In this document: positions 36,937-50,539 of the stretch, piece by piece
Layout of the letters: the number at the start of each line of letters is the position of its first letter
How positions within the stretch are numbered: position 1 is the stretch's first letter
NCBI GenBank assembly: GCA_014773175.1
Contig: VXCM01000712.1
Coordinates: 141,982 to 205,981 of the forward strand
From: Lucifuga dentata
Taxonomy: Eukaryota > Chordata > Actinopteri > Ophidiiformes > Bythitidae
DNA: 64,000 nt
Direction of reading: 5' to 3'
Position numbers and translations under genes: made by a program
The notes under the pieces: model-generated
What the model was told of the DNA's origin: nothing
The model's database searches: none
Seen by the model: only the letters and a program-made list of their open reading frames with translations

Positions 36937-37750
36937 TCACTGATGCCTCTGGTCAGGCAGCGTTGGTGCTGGCTGCAGTTCTCCAGCAAGTATTGTAGTA
37001 CTGAAGGCCAGCACTTGGTGGCAGTGGGTCCCCATTGAATTGGCCAGTTGATGTAGTACACGGGCTGAAGAGCCACATTGTTGCCACAGAATTGACCTAA
37101 TGAGGTTTTTCTCAGCCCACATAAGACACCGGCATGCCTACCACTAATGGCATTTGTTAGATGTCTGATCTTTAAAAAGGGAGAAAAAGTGTGAAATGGC
37201 TCAACATCATTCAAATTGGTATAACTTCTCTGATCAATAGTTTCAACCCTCCCCTTACAGTAGACAGGGAGGTGAAAACAGAATGATAAAGAACAGATTC
37301 TTCATTGTTGTCTTTCATGTGCACAGATTTTAAAGTGGAGCTACCTCTGCCTTTGACATGGTGGAGGACAGTCAGCCTGTCGCAAGTCCTCTCTGTTTTC
37401 CTTTAAATACTCACTTACACCATCAGGGCCTATGAGGAAGCATGTCTTCTCTCCTGCTATCGTCAGGACCTGTTATATTGAACATACTTTGATTTGATCA
37501 TACCTAAAAAATTATATAAATATATATTAGACTGACCCCACACTGATGAACAGAGGCAGTCTCTCACTAGTAACATCATTCTCATAAAACTGCACCATTT
37601 AAAATCAGTCTTTCCTTTTGGTACTCTCTGTACATCCTTCTTCTGCATTATGCAAACAGAGTGATAGCACATCACTGTTTCATTCTTTTTATGTATTATG
37701 CAGTTGATTTTCCTCAGAGATAACAATAAACCTCTATCTCTTTTTTTTGA

Positions 37751-37772
37751 CCCCCCCCNCCCCCCCCCCCCC
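37751..37772. repeat. Poly-C tract with an N
   Basis: C run with N at 37759, preceded by eight T residues. Confidence 0.95.
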
Positions 37773-40277
37773 ACAACCTCCATGTGAGTCATATTTGCTT
37801 ATTGACACCCTGAGCTCTTGACATGACACAGACTCTGTGCCACGTTACACTGAGGCATGGTCTCGGTTGGCTGTGGCTTTCATTTGCCCGGGTTGTTTTT
37901 CACTGTAGACGTCTATGACAGAGAGTGGCGGAACACCACATCCTCGCTCCCCCACACATGCTGTGCTCACTATCAACTTTTTCCACCTTGTCATTCGGCT
38001 CAGGTGCCCTCACTAACTTGCCACATCAATTTTTAATGCACAGCCATACGGTGTCCTTGTTTTCCCTTCATATGCTGTACTAAATAAATATGGATAAAAT
38101 AAAGTGAAAAACTCATCTGGGTTTCATGTGTGTTATAAAGGCATTTGGCTTCATCAGTCGGTGTTCAGACCTTGTGAAGAACTTCTTTAGAATGGTGCCA
38201 ATTACTTGATATTGGCCTGAGGCTGATTTGATGGCAGATGTATAGTGTTCCAAATGGTGATGTGCTGGGTATTGGATATAGACCCAGCGTGTGAGGTGAC
38301 ATCCAATCATGGTGAGAGATGGCTGACCTATCTCTTTATGTCCTGAGTGGTTTTGAGGGATGATCTTTTTAATGCTGATTGGGTGAATGTCATCTTCACA
38401 CCTGAGGTACTGGCCTTGAATTAAACATAGGTTGAAACCGGATGTGATGAAATCACAGGACCTTACAATGTAGACCCCTAATGTGTAAAATTACACAGTC
38501 ATTAAATAAGAAAAGCAGCAAATTCGCTGTCATGTGTGAGGTGTTTTTCTTTCCTCCTGTCAAGATTTCCCATGTTAGCTTTCAGTTGGCTGTCTCTGCC
38601 ACTGACGGGTGTTGTTTGCTCGATTGTTTGTGTGTCACCTCACGTCTCAGTGAGAGGAGGAGGAATTTGCTCCCACAAAAGAATGAAATTGAGAGGAAAA
38701 AAGTTCCCTCAAAGACCTGCAAGTAGAACAAAAGAACAGAAAAAAATCTTGATGTTATTATGCCGGCAACATCTTCGGAGCTTCTGATATAAATGAACTA
38801 AGGGTTCTAAAATTGTCATTTGAATTATGCCTTTCATCTCCCCATGGTTTTTAGTGAAGCAGTTCAGCCCAAGTCTCTAGTGAATGTTTTTTTTCTTTCC
38901 CTGTTTGCATTTCTGAACAAGCGCCATAACTGTAATGAATTCTATTATTTTAAAACCAATTACTGATAGTTGGGAGCTTTTTCAGCACTGTTGTCATGCT
39001 CTCTGTGGAATAGTGCTGCTGCAGTGTTGACTGCACTCGAACCTGATGGTGTTTTTTCCTACTCCAACCACCCATACTAATGTAGTTTTCTGATGTTACT
39101 ATACCTCACTCAAACACAGTGAGAGTGTTAATAAGAAGCACATTTAAAGGAATCAGAGCAAGGAATAAATTTTTTGGAACTTGTATTCAGTTTAAAACAC
39201 CTAAACTCAAGACAGTCTATGATTTAGAAGAAATTAAAAATAACTTACATGCTACCTTACAATTCATGCTTCATGCATTTTCTTGATTATGATTAATACT
39301 GACAATAATTTGAATTAATTTTATGTTTAAGTTGATTTTTTTCTCTATTAGATAATGCTTAAATTGGCTTTGCAATCAAGTTTTTCTTTACAAAATTGAT
39401 TTAAAAAGTGAAGATAACATGTTGTTTTGAAGGTTACATGCTGCAGTATTCCATCAATGATGAGACAATAGAAAGAAGTAGGGAGCAGTGAAAGCAAGGC
39501 CAAAAGATGATATCATTGGATCGGACTAATATATTTAAAATATGGCTTAGTGCACCTTAACAACTGTGACCTTAGGACCTTTTAACTGTGTTTACACAGC
39601 TGTAAATTCTGTGTATATTTTAAGTGCTATCTTCTAAAAACAAAAAACAAAAACACCAAAGAGTAATGCTAATAGACTTTTGTAGAAGAAAGGTATTCTA
39701 TTGTGCAAAAAAACTGACATGTATATGGGGTGCAGGGTGATTAAAAATGAGGTTTTTCATCCTTTCATTTTTCCCTATTATTTATAATTAATGCTTCATA
39801 ATTTTAAAAGTGGAGTGGTGTTTCATCCTACACTGACCCACACAATAGTCATTATTCATTGTATTGTTATATTTATTGGTCACTATTACCAAGTTTCCCT
39901 TTGATGGTGTTCTCCATGATTTCATTTTCCAAATATAGGACTAATTGGATCTTTTTTGCTTGTGTTGCCAGTATTTGGAGGTGGACATTTGTTTCGAAGA
40001 TATTTGTGCTCTAATAGAGCCACTTATTCAGTCTCTTGACTCAACTTCAATTTTGCCATCTACATTGGTTTCATTCAGACAATTATGTCCGCTCATATGC
40101 ATGTACATATTCAGAAAGAGAGAAAAAGTTAAAGCCCAGAGTGTCATTTTTGCCCCAAAGACTGATTCATAGCTTTTTTAATAAACTGAAAGGTTACCTA
40201 AAAGCTGATGTTCTCCATGATTGAGCAATTTAGTGCTGCTCGATAAACATTCATGTCAAGCTGAGATACTGTGTTAT

Positions 40278-40310
40278 TTCTCTCTCTCTCCCTCCCTCCC
40301 TCCCTCCCTT
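40278..40310. repeat. (CT)n(CCCT)n polypyrimidine tract
   Basis: CT units pass directly into four or five CCCT units, suggesting expansion from one motif to the other. Confidence 0.95.
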
Positions 40311-42185
40311 CTCAAACATTACTTGCGACATCATGGTGCCATGATAAGCTATGAGAGGAGGTATGAAATATTCAACATGTTATATTTTGGATGTTAACAG
40401 GGTGGGGTCTAAATCCTGGCCTCAGTGGCTGCAGCTTTAGTTAGCATCTCCAAATGTTCGCCTAATTAGCTCACTTTGCCCAGCAGCTGTCTGCTATTAG
40501 GGTTCTTTGTTCCAGATGTTATCTCATTAGAATGGCATTGATCATCCTAATGACTCTGGGAGAGAGTATTGGTCCACATTTGTGTGACCTGATTGCCCCT
40601 GCCCCCCTTCCCTGAGGTCAAACCACAATAGTTTAACCCATCCATATGCTCAGTTGTCAGGTTAAGTATGGCAGCCAGTCATGCTTACTTGCATGTGGAA
40701 CACCAGCCAATGGACAGAGGGGGATGACTCAGATTAAGGCACTGATTGATACATGGAAACAGGGCTAAGATGTCTCTGTAAACCAAGTCCCTTAATTTTG
40801 TCCAAAAATGCTTTCAGAATTTTCAATGAGACCTGGGTCCTGACATCCTCATTAGACTTAAAAGTTGTTCTTGATACTTTCTTCTCTCTTCAAAAATGAG
40901 AGAATAATCACTGCTTGAAGGCTGCGTTTTGTATCATGATGGAAAGTAAGAAGACGGATTTACAGTTTTTACGCTTCATTTGAGACATTTCTACGTCTGC
41001 AGTTGTGCTCCAGCTTTTCCTCCAGTTAATTAGCAAACAGGAACACCAGCCTAGAAGCAAACTGATCATCTGAGATACCCTCTGCGTGTCAACATTGAAG
41101 TGCACCTGTATTACTGGATATGCATCTGACTGAGATTTGCCCAAATAACAGAAAAAGTTATGTTAAGTGTGATGAGCGATACACTTGATTAACTAAGGTT
41201 CATGGAATTTGTGAAGGCTAATTTTGAATGGAAAGTCCTCCACCACTGATAACCAGTTGCAAATAGTTCAGATGCATTCAAATTGTAGGTTGTGATTAGG
41301 ATGCCAAGAGACTGCAGACACTGAGAAGAGTAATAGTCTGACAACTATGAAATGCTGTTTATACAATGGAAAATATTGTTTTAATTATCCAGAGAAAAAT
41401 ATGTTTAGAGTTTCTAATGAAGGAAAAGTGTCCTGAAATCTTTGATTTAAATAAAATTTGATTTAAATCAGGATACATCTCCACCACCCAAAGCCATAAA
41501 AATTGCCCTTTGCTCTCACGATAAGAGTTTGTGTGAGTAGGCTGAAAGCAGGCACAGTTTATCAAAACAACTACCAAAATTGTATTGCATCACCTGATCT
41601 GCATAAATTCAACTTCAGCTGCACCATTATACCCAGCTCAGTACAAGCAGGTGCAAGACATGGACTAGAGCCCAGTGAAATTGGCATTAGGTTGTGTTTA
41701 GTTCTATTGCTGCCTTTGCACCGGCATGAAGTCAGAGGCCTCAGTCTGTTACCACTGGCTTTACTGGCTTTAATATGACACTATGAAACAACCGTTTGTG
41801 CCTGTTGACAAGATATAGCGCTGCTGCTGTCAAACTAGTGGCGCTAGTATTTTGTCATTAGTGCAGTACTTAGTGTTCACGGTTATCTTTGAATGGTGGT
41901 GTCGTAGCACAAGTAGATATGCCTTTTGAATGGATAGATTGAATTTCAACTAATTTTTTTCCCCTCTGGCTGCACATTAGCTTCTACTTTGAGAGTGAAG
42001 ATTATCAGTTTGTACACCAGTTACCTTGACTGTGAAAGCCAGGCTTTGTGAAGCAAGGATATTTGGTATTGTGTGCTTTTTAATTCAACATATCTAATAG
42101 AAACATGATTCAGTATTCAGAGTCACTGGTCTTATTTAGTGTTCTCATTCAGTTTTTACATCCAAGGCTGTCTTTTTGTGTGATT

Positions 42186-42215
42186 TGTGTGTGTGTGTGT
42201 GTGAGAGAGAGAGAG
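42186..42215. repeat. (GT)n(GA)n compound microsatellite
   Basis: About nine GT units followed by six GA units. Confidence 0.9.
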
Positions 42216-43951
42216 TTTGAGTGCATCTGTGCAAGCATGAGTGGTTTTGCTCATCTGTCGTTTTGGGTTGTGGTGGTTTTGGAATAGAAGTGTGGGAGCA
42301 TTCCAGCCTTGATCTGACACTGGTCTGAGTAGCTTTATGGTCAGGCCGGGGCATCGCTGACAGCTAAGAAGCAAGCAGCTCCCTCCCATGCCGCAACAAG
42401 TACCGAGCACAGCAGTGCACACAAGTCTGCGTCTTATCCTTTTGTTTTCCTCTCTCTGCCTGGCTTAAAACTGGGCATCTTAGAATTCTGTGAAACTGTT
42501 GAAGCATTCTGCATTTATTCTCAGTGAGAGAAGAGATGGGGTAAAGAGGAGGACAAAGGGTGAGAGAGATGGAAGGTTGAGAGTAGGTTAAGGTGGAGAC
42601 AAGAATGGTGAGAAAGAAAGGCTTATGCAAGGAAAGTGATTGAGAGTTCAAGGCAGGAAGCGTTGAACTCATATGATACTCCTCCAGCGTGTCCCTCCCT
42701 CTCAGTAGGCACCAGTGAATCTAATCTAGACCAGCCCCCAATCCCCCTCCACACACACACTACTGTAAGAAGCTACCTTGTGTCTGTGGTCAGTCATTTT
42801 TCCTGTATGATCAACATGCGGTCTGTTTGTGTCTTTGCAAGAGCATTTCATACATCAACTCAGCACCTCTGTTAGACCCTCCAGACTCAAATGTCTACTA
42901 AAACAATCACGCTTAATTGCATCCATCTCAGTGGTTTTGTATTCAGTTTTTAGGCTCCTTGGGCTAATGAAAACAGAGAGGCATCAGTTTAATTATAATG
43001 TACTTGTCTCATATTGGGGAGAGATTGTTTTTATTTAGAGCCCTAATGAAATTCTCATCAGTTTGTTATTAACATCGTGCTATCTTAAGCTCAAGTGGGG
43101 AAGCAGCCAATTACATGGCTTTGTTCTCCCTGATGGACAAGTATTTGTTCCTCTGCTGAGTGAGAAATAACTCATGAACATTCGCTGGATAAAAAGAAAA
43201 CTACATCTTGCCTTCATCCGTTGCCAAACAATTTTCTGCTTCAGGTAACGATGAATGTGTATGCGCTTTCTTGTAAGATCTTAATACTTCTGCCAGCCAG
43301 GTGTGCTTTTCATGTAACAACTGGCTTGTCAATGGTCTCGATATATTAAAAAGCTCATGGTGGATGGCTGCAGTAATGGCTTCCTCTACGTAAAGAGTAT
43401 CAAAGCTGCACTGCCGATGTTAAAGATGGATGCTGCCCAGTCAGCTGCATGGAATATGACACCCACAAATTAGACCGCTATGAGTTTGTCCTTCTCAGTT
43501 TAAACTGAGCTATTAAAACATGGACTGCATTGATTTGGTTTATTCCCCTGTGGGTGTGAGTGAAAAAAGGCAGAGTGGGAAGGATTCAGATGGTGGAATG
43601 CAGGAACGTAATGATAATCTGACATTCATCTCTTCCCCGTGACCCTGTTGTATATGGTGTGGCTCCTTTAACCTAAAATTCATTTGGAACTAATGTAATG
43701 GGATATGAAAGGAGCATAATGATATGTGGGGCCTTATTTGCCTTTGTTCACAAAACACTTCCCTAGTTTATTGCATTTTATGGTTGAAGGGCTTGATCAC
43801 TAGTATTATGGCTTTGTAAATGGGAGTCAATAAATTACCCTCTGATTAAAGACGATGCCCTCACTTTAGGTGTGAGAGCCATTCGCCATGCATGGTTAGC
43901 ATGAGTCTTTTCTTCTGTACGAGCTTAATCGCTGTAATTCCTCTTTCATTT

Positions 43952-44009
43952 CGGCTCTCATCACCTCCATCACTCTGTGTCGGCTCTCATCACCTCCATC
44001 ACTCTGTGT
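43952..44009. repeat. Perfect 29-bp tandem duplication
   Basis: The unit at 43952-43980, beginning CGGCTCTCATCACCTCCATC, is repeated exactly at 43981-44009. Unlike the N-flanked duplications it has no N, so it could be real. Confidence 0.95.
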
Positions 44010-44325
44010 CGTGCCTGACAGTTGAGCATAGCACAAACATTTTCAAGAGTTCTGGGAAGAACTTGGGCTTTGGGAGAAGGACCTCACACCAGTTTTTTCC
44101 CATTAGTTTTTGTGTTTCCCTCTGTTTTCTCTCTGCCTCTTCTGTGTACACACATGTATTCTCTGTCTCTTTCTCTTACACACATATTTATACAAGTACA
44201 CATCCTTTCTCCATCTCTACAATAGGTCCAGGTGCTGCTAAGATTGTCTCCCATTGAGTTGGAAGTTTTATTACATGTAAAACTTCCTCTTGCCCCTTCT
44301 CCTTTTTATACTACTCCTTTCTTTC

Positions 44326-44457
44326 TACTAGTACTACTGCTGCTGCTGCTATTACTACTACTGCTGCTACTGCTGCTACTACTACTACTATACTACTACT
44401 GCTGCTGCTACTGCTTCTGCTACTGTTGCTGCTGCTACTACTCCTACTGCTACTGCA
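44326..44457. repeat. Interrupted (CTG/CTA)n trinucleotide array
   Basis: About 130 bp of mixed CTG, CTA and a few CTT/CTC triplets with occasional slips. It makes a poly-leucine frame on plus and a poly-alanine/valine frame on minus, neither of which is a gene. Confidence 0.95.
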
Positions 44458-44778
44458 GTCACAGATGGCTGTAAAACCATAAATGAAAAGCAGAAACTGT
44501 TGTAGTTATATGCTTTTCCTGTGACCATAGCTGTAGGTTTCTGTAAGTAAATACAGCTCTGTCCTAAATGTTTCTGTGGTACAGGGTTTAATATAACAAT
44601 AACACTGCCCCAAACTGTTTTAGAGAAAATAAAGGTATTCAAATATAGAACAAGCTGTGATTGTTTCTGTTTGACATATTAATTTAAAAAGTTTTGCTAT
44701 TCAAATAAATATTTTTCTAGTCGTCATTTTATTGTAATTCAGCTGATATAAAAAGTAGAAAAAAATGGATTTAGTCAA

Positions 44779-44806
44779 CCCCCCNCCCCCCCCCCCCAAA
44801 AAAAAA
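44779..44806. repeat. Poly-C/poly-A junction with an N
   Basis: C run with N at 44785 followed by nine A residues. Confidence 0.9.
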
Positions 44807-44943
44807 TTAAAAATAAATAAATAGAAATAAAATAAAATAGCCTTAATGTTTTCTTTTGCTTGTTTAAATTCTGTCACTTAATTACTGATGGTGTGTTTAT
44901 CCTATACATAAATGCAACTCTTTATTGAAAACATAAAGCAGCG

Positions 44944-44982
44944 TTTTTTTTTTTTTTNTTTTTTTTTTTTGTTTTTTTTTTT
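44944..44982. repeat. Poly-T tract with an N
   Basis: T run with N at 44958 and one interrupting G. Confidence 0.95.
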
Positions 44983-45319
44983 AAAACAGGGATTTGGTAA
45001 ATAATAAGACAGATGGTCCAGGTCTGTTAACATGTTAACAGAGGCTTTATGCTTTATGCAAGGGAACAGGAGAACAGAATTGTACTGCATTTTTGCTGAC
45101 TGCTTTGCTTTGGGAAAAACTGCTGACCCCCCCAAGTTTGTTTCATGCATCTTCAAACCTCAGTCACACTGATTGATACACTGTGGAATCGCCTCAAGCT
45201 TCATTTTCACATGAAAAACCGTACAAGTTCCTAAAAGCACAAAGGACTCGCAGGCCATTATGGGACTGACGAAGCACAAGCTACACAAATTAATAATCTG
45301 TTGTACCCCCACCCCATCT

Positions 45320-45452
45320 CTACCCCCCACCCCATTCTCTGTGTTCCATTAATAAATGGGAAACTGAAATGATCAAAACAAAAATNCTACCCCCCACCCC
45401 ATTCTCTGTGTTCCATTAATAAATGGGAAACTGAAATGATCAAAACAAAAAT
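45320..45452. repeat. 66-bp duplication flanking a single N
   Basis: Positions 45320-45385 and 45387-45452 are identical, with N at 45386 between them. This has the same signature as at 21122 and 61778 and is most likely an unmerged contig overlap. Confidence 0.9.
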
Positions 45453-47832
45453 AAATATAATTTCATGTGGCAGCTATCATTTATTGATAGTATCTGGGTT
45501 TAGTGTGGGATGTGATTTTACCCAATAATGGCTGCATAAACAGTTTGCAGTTGCATATTGAAATACAGAAAAATATTACATTATGCTTAAATAGGGATGG
45601 AACACATTTGAAGGTATAAATGTGAGACTAAGAGCTTCTTCTCAAGGGCTGTCTCATTGTCGCCATGGTTTACTGGGTTCATGATGACATGTCATGAACA
45701 CAATAAGCCCGCGTTCATTAATTACTAAAGATTTCACTGTTTTGATGAAAACAGTGTTCTCCAGAGTCACACAGATTTGCAGTTTTTGACCATCTGGAGA
45801 CAAAAGTAATTTTTTTGACACACTGATCTTTGGAGATCCTGGAATCCTCTAGAATTAAGTAGAAAATTGACAACTTTTTATCATTTATTTTAGACTTTTT
45901 TGTTTTTGCGCTAAATTCTTTTATATATTTTTTCTAGAATGAAGAATTTTCTAGAAAATTAGATTTAGACCCCGGAGAGTCAGTAGAGGTTTTCCACCAC
46001 ACATTGTCTGTTTTGTATTCCATCGTTGTCTTGAATCATATTGTTTTTGTGTAGATAGATTGGGGCCTGTTGATGTTTGGGGCAACAGCTGCAGTTTGGG
46101 CTGTTGATCTTCAACGTCATTTTTGCAGCAGTTAGCAGAGATGAATTCTGAGATGGGAATACGTTTAAAGTATTGCCATAATTTTCTTGATGTACACAGA
46201 TTCATCAAGATTTGCTTGATCTCCTTTGTCATTTGATATAAATAATCCTGTCAAGTTGCAACATTTGCATTTAACAACCGATTAGTTTGCCATCTTTTTC
46301 CTGTCTAATCTAAAGAGGAGTGATGAACATACCATTGTTGGTCAAATACCTTGGTATAATTTATCACCATACTACCAGCTAACCCTAGTCTGGATTAGTT
46401 CAGCTACTGAGTAAGGATGAGTGGAGGGGGTCAGGAGGATCATGATGGTGTTGGGGTAGGGCCACTGGGATCCAATGTGGCCTAGCTAGGTGGACCTTTA
46501 TTTTGTGTTAAGCCTCTTAACTCATTCCAACCTCACTGGCATCCTCTATTACAACACCTTGTGGTGCCTTTGAGGCAATATGTGTAAACCAACATAAGCC
46601 TACAATGGATATATATACCTGCAACATGGAAGTCAACATCAGAATTTGACTGGATTAAATAGATTAAGGCCTATTTCTGTGTAACCTAAAACACTCGTGG
46701 TAGTCTGATTCCATGGAATAATGACAAAAAAAAATGAGCTAATTTAAATTTTACATAAGCCAAATGTACCTTTAAAATTTCATCACATCATGTGTAGAGT
46801 GGCAGAATTTTTCAGCACCATGAAGAGTTGTGTGTGAAAGTCAGCCTCTGCCTGTCTCTCTTTTCCCACATGTCTTTCTTCTTGCCAAAGCCTGGCTTGG
46901 TGTCTGTAACAGATAGGGATCAGTGCTGATTTATGTGCTGTACACTTAATCAATAAAATCTGACTTGTGGTTTTTGACTTAATGTCTACCCACCTTGATT
47001 TTGTCCTTTTTCGTGACAGTAATTATATATAATGTACAACCATTTTTCAACAGTAAATGTTGATAAAGAATGGTTGTACTGTTGTTGATGGAGACATCCT
47101 TTTCTTGTGTTGTGGTTCAGATGAGCATGTGCTGTTTCAAAATTAACTCATAAAATGTTTTATTGACATGGTGTATTATTGCAAGCCAACAGCAAACTGT
47201 ATGAATATTGCATGTATGCCTAATAATTTGTGTACACGTGTTGATGCAGGCAGCCTTGGAAAGCATGTGGCTATAACATCAAAATTAATGTGTTAAAAGT
47301 CATTAAACAACACTCAGCTTAATCATTCTTTTACATTATATAATTAGGACCCAAGGCTGCTGTCACTTGGCTTTTGGCCATAAGTTGACTGGTACTAAAT
47401 TAGCCTCGATGACTTCTTCATTAATAGGACTGCAGTTGAAAAATAGCACCTCCAACTCATATCAAACAGTCCTCAGCTATAATTGATGCCTCAGATGGCT
47501 GCAGTCTCAAAGTTGTAGTTAATAACTGTGTTGTGCAAGCCTCAGATTTGGTGAGTTACTGGAGAATCTAGTCAAAATGCTAAGGTGTTAGGCATTGATG
47601 TGCATAAGCATGTAAAGTTGTGATAGCCGTCAGAGGACAGATTGATGGTACATGTAGGCTAAATGATTTTGTAAGCCAGTATACAGACTCAGAAATGTTT
47701 TGGTGTCATCCTTTTCACTGCTTCTGCTCTCAGCTCAGGAAAGTTACAAAACCTGTGCTGTTTATTTGCTGTCAACTGCTTACACCTACCTCTAAAATTT
47801 GGTTAACAGATATAGACTTTCTCTTGCTTGGC

Positions 47833-47835
<3 letters not shown>

Positions 47836-47875
<40 letters not shown>
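47836..47875. repeat. (CT)n microsatellite next to an N
   Basis: About 20 perfect CT units, ending in CACACA and an N at 47881. Confidence 0.95.
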
Positions 47876-47880
<5 letters not shown>

Positions 47881-48382
47881 NCCCCCACTCGCTCATTCTT
47901 GCTGAAGGAAATGGCACTTGCCTGGGGATGCTTTTTGGACCATGTATGTTTTAAGCGTGTATATGACAGGAAAGCGAAAGCAGCAAGATTGCAAGAAAAA
48001 AAAGAGAGAAATGTATTCCATACATGTATCAATATGCGTGTGTTTGTGTTTCTGTGAGCATAGTGGTGCACTAGGTACAAGCAGAGGTCTGTCATTCTTC
48101 AAGTCCCACCTCTATAAATAGAAGTCTCTGGGTGTTGCAATTCCTGTGGGGGGGNGGGCCTTTGTACTCCTTTTCCCTCATTTCTCTTCATCCTTATCCC
48201 TTGCGTCTCTCCTCTACCCCTTCCTGTGACCTCCTGTTAGGATGTTTTTTCATTTAATAGTAATCCACTTTGACAGAGAGCATCCACATGTGCAGTACCC
48301 ATAAACAGTAATTGACATGTGGCATCTCATCCTTCACGTCTTCATTGGAATACCTTGTTTCTCAAACTCATCTTTCATGCTG

Positions 48383-48411
<29 letters not shown>
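48383..48411. repeat. Poly-T tract
   Basis: 29 T residues followed by GCAGG. It looks like a splice acceptor, but the following frame does not match diaph2. Confidence 0.95.
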
Positions 48412-48413
<2 letters not shown>

Positions 48414-50473
48414 AGGAACCTTATTTCTTCATTTTTAGTTTCCATCATTGTAGTATTTCTGAGTTTTGGGCCATTTAATTTAAAGACTTAATCATATGGA
48501 AGAGAGGGCTGCTTTAGGCATTGCTTATCATATTTACCTGGGATACACTGTGGAAATGGCCCATTCTAATTGTGTAATAAAAAAAAAAAAAAGTATTTTG
48601 TGTTGAATACATGCAATCATTCATCAGTCATTTTTTGTTGAAGTAGTTTGATAACTGATTAAAGAAAACTGTTGACTTGATACAACATTGATAGGACTCG
48701 CTGAGAGTCGCATGAAATAATCACCCACAGAAGCCCCAAAAGTCAGAAAATATTGGTTCTGCTGCTCTCAAATCGACTCCCAGCTTGTTTATAGGTTGTA
48801 TAGGCATGAGTGAGTAGCAGAGGATGGCAGTTTTTTACTTGTAGCTGTCACTAACAGTCAGACAGCACCAGGTATTGAGCTTCTGCACCAGCCATCTCTG
48901 CACACTGTGACAGTTTGAGGGAAGATGATGGTTTTGACATTTTGAATTAAATAGAAACTAACCAAATCACATGGAGAAACTGAGGTCTCTGTTGTGAGAA
49001 GACACACAAAGAGCTGCATGAAGAGCCTGCCGTCCCAAACCTAGCTTCAAAGCTTCAAAAAACCTTAGCTTCAAAGCTTGATATGCAGTTCCATGTGGCG
49101 TGCAGTTGTACGGGTTAAAATCATTTTGAGTGTGACTCTTGTTTGTTCCAAAATCTTAGTCGGAAGGGTTGATGAAGTTATCTGTTGTACTTGAACCGTT
49201 CATGACTTTAATTTTATTTAATGTCTAAATTTTAAACAATGACATTTGCCAAATGTGTTTGCCTTCCAAATAATTACCATCAAGTGAGACATGACGGCGG
49301 GAGACTCCGAAGGCTGATGGGAGCTCATCAGGGAGGCCAGCCATTTACTCCAATTGACATAAAGACTGCCTGCTCTCCCTCAGGTCCTCCTTCCCCACAC
49401 CCTGAGACGCTGACGGTGGGGTATTGCTAATTAACTCAATGAAGATGAGATTTCTGGCACAGTTGTCTTAAATAGTGCTCAGGTGTGCCTGCCTTCTTAT
49501 CTGGCTGTATGCCATTTTGGCTTTATCTTCTCTCCTATTTTTTTAATTTTATTTATTGTTTTGTACCTTTTTACAGCGTCTCACTGTTTGGAACACTGTT
49601 TGCTCTGTAACACATTTGCTTGGCTCACTGCAGTTGCCGTTCCATGTGCCATTAGAAAAGACCAAAATAACTGACTGAGGGTGTTGAGTAAAGCTTTTAT
49701 TTTATTTTGATACAGCTGTGTTTATACCATTCACAACTTTGTCCAGGGCATTCCTATGTTAATATATTAATTCTTTTATTAGTGCTCATTGTTCACTGTG
49801 TATAGAAATTTTCTCTTTCAACTGAGCTAATTGCATTTGCACTGACTTAAAGTAGCTGTGACTTGACCATGAAGGAGGGAAGCAGAGAAGGTAATTACTG
49901 TGAGAAGAGGCTTTTTTTGTAGTGGGGAAAAGACAATGGAGACACCATCAATAAGGACAAACTTTCCCCAACCCTTTCACCACACACACGGTAATGAAGA
50001 CCTTTGCAATTGGCTTAGATAGATGAGGGCAGCTTTGCAGGAGCGAGTGAGCAAGAGGCAGGTAGATGTTTGTTTAGAGCGAGCTCATGGTGGATATATT
50101 GCAGTGGGAGTGGGCCTGTCAGATAGAAAGGCACATTAAGACCAGGTTGATTAAGGAACAGAGTTGATGGAAAACGAAGTAGTATTGACAGGACTTTGTC
50201 TTCTTCTGGTCTCCCTTGTGCCTACATTGATGCCCCCGTCTCGGCTCCTCCAGGCTAAGCTAGCTGACCGGATTGACAAAACTTAAGAAGGATTGATTGT
50301 TCTGCAGCAATTTTCTATGCAAGCCTGGGCCAGCAGATTGATTTTGCAGACCAAGTTTCAGTAGCAGTGGTCTTATTTTATATTACTGTTGATCATTACT
50401 CTCCTGGTGTTTTATCTCAAGCACTGATGATTAGGACCTTAGCGTGTAATTATTGCTGTGGGCAGACACTTGC

Positions 50474-50539
50474 AGATGGCTGATATATTTTTCTGTTTTA
50501 AATACCAGACGGCTGATATATTTTTTTGTTTTAAATACC
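50474..50539. repeat. 33-bp tandem duplication
   Basis: Two adjacent 33-bp copies containing GGCTGATATATTTTT agree at 31 of 33 positions, so the duplication is not an exact assembly copy. Confidence 0.9.

Larger units (their letters stand above)
33001..44000 (+). other. diaph2 intron 4, second part
   Basis: No gene or exon is seen. Features are an 11-bp hairpin (36911-36936), a poly-C tract with N (37751-37772), CT/CCCT and GT/GA tracts (40278-40310, 42186-42215), and a 29-bp duplication (43952-44009). The rest is unique, AT-rich sequence without evident transposons. Stretches around 40420-40600, 42900-43250 and 43380-43520 are free of simple repeats and are candidates for conserved non-coding sequence, by appearance only. 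Confidence 0.7.

Noticed and set aside
36924..37214. 96-codon minus-strand frame as a gene
   Set aside because: It has no recognisable domain, and part of it overlaps the small hairpin at 36911-36936.
44232..44474. Poly-leucine/cysteine-rich protein
   Set aside because: The composition comes entirely from the CTG/CTA array; there is no flanking coding signal.
48383..48420. Long poly-T followed by GCAG as a splice acceptor for the next diaph2 exon
   Set aside because: The downstream sequence does not encode anything like the expected GGLKN/QEYVHELRSG region and no donor with a matching frame follows.
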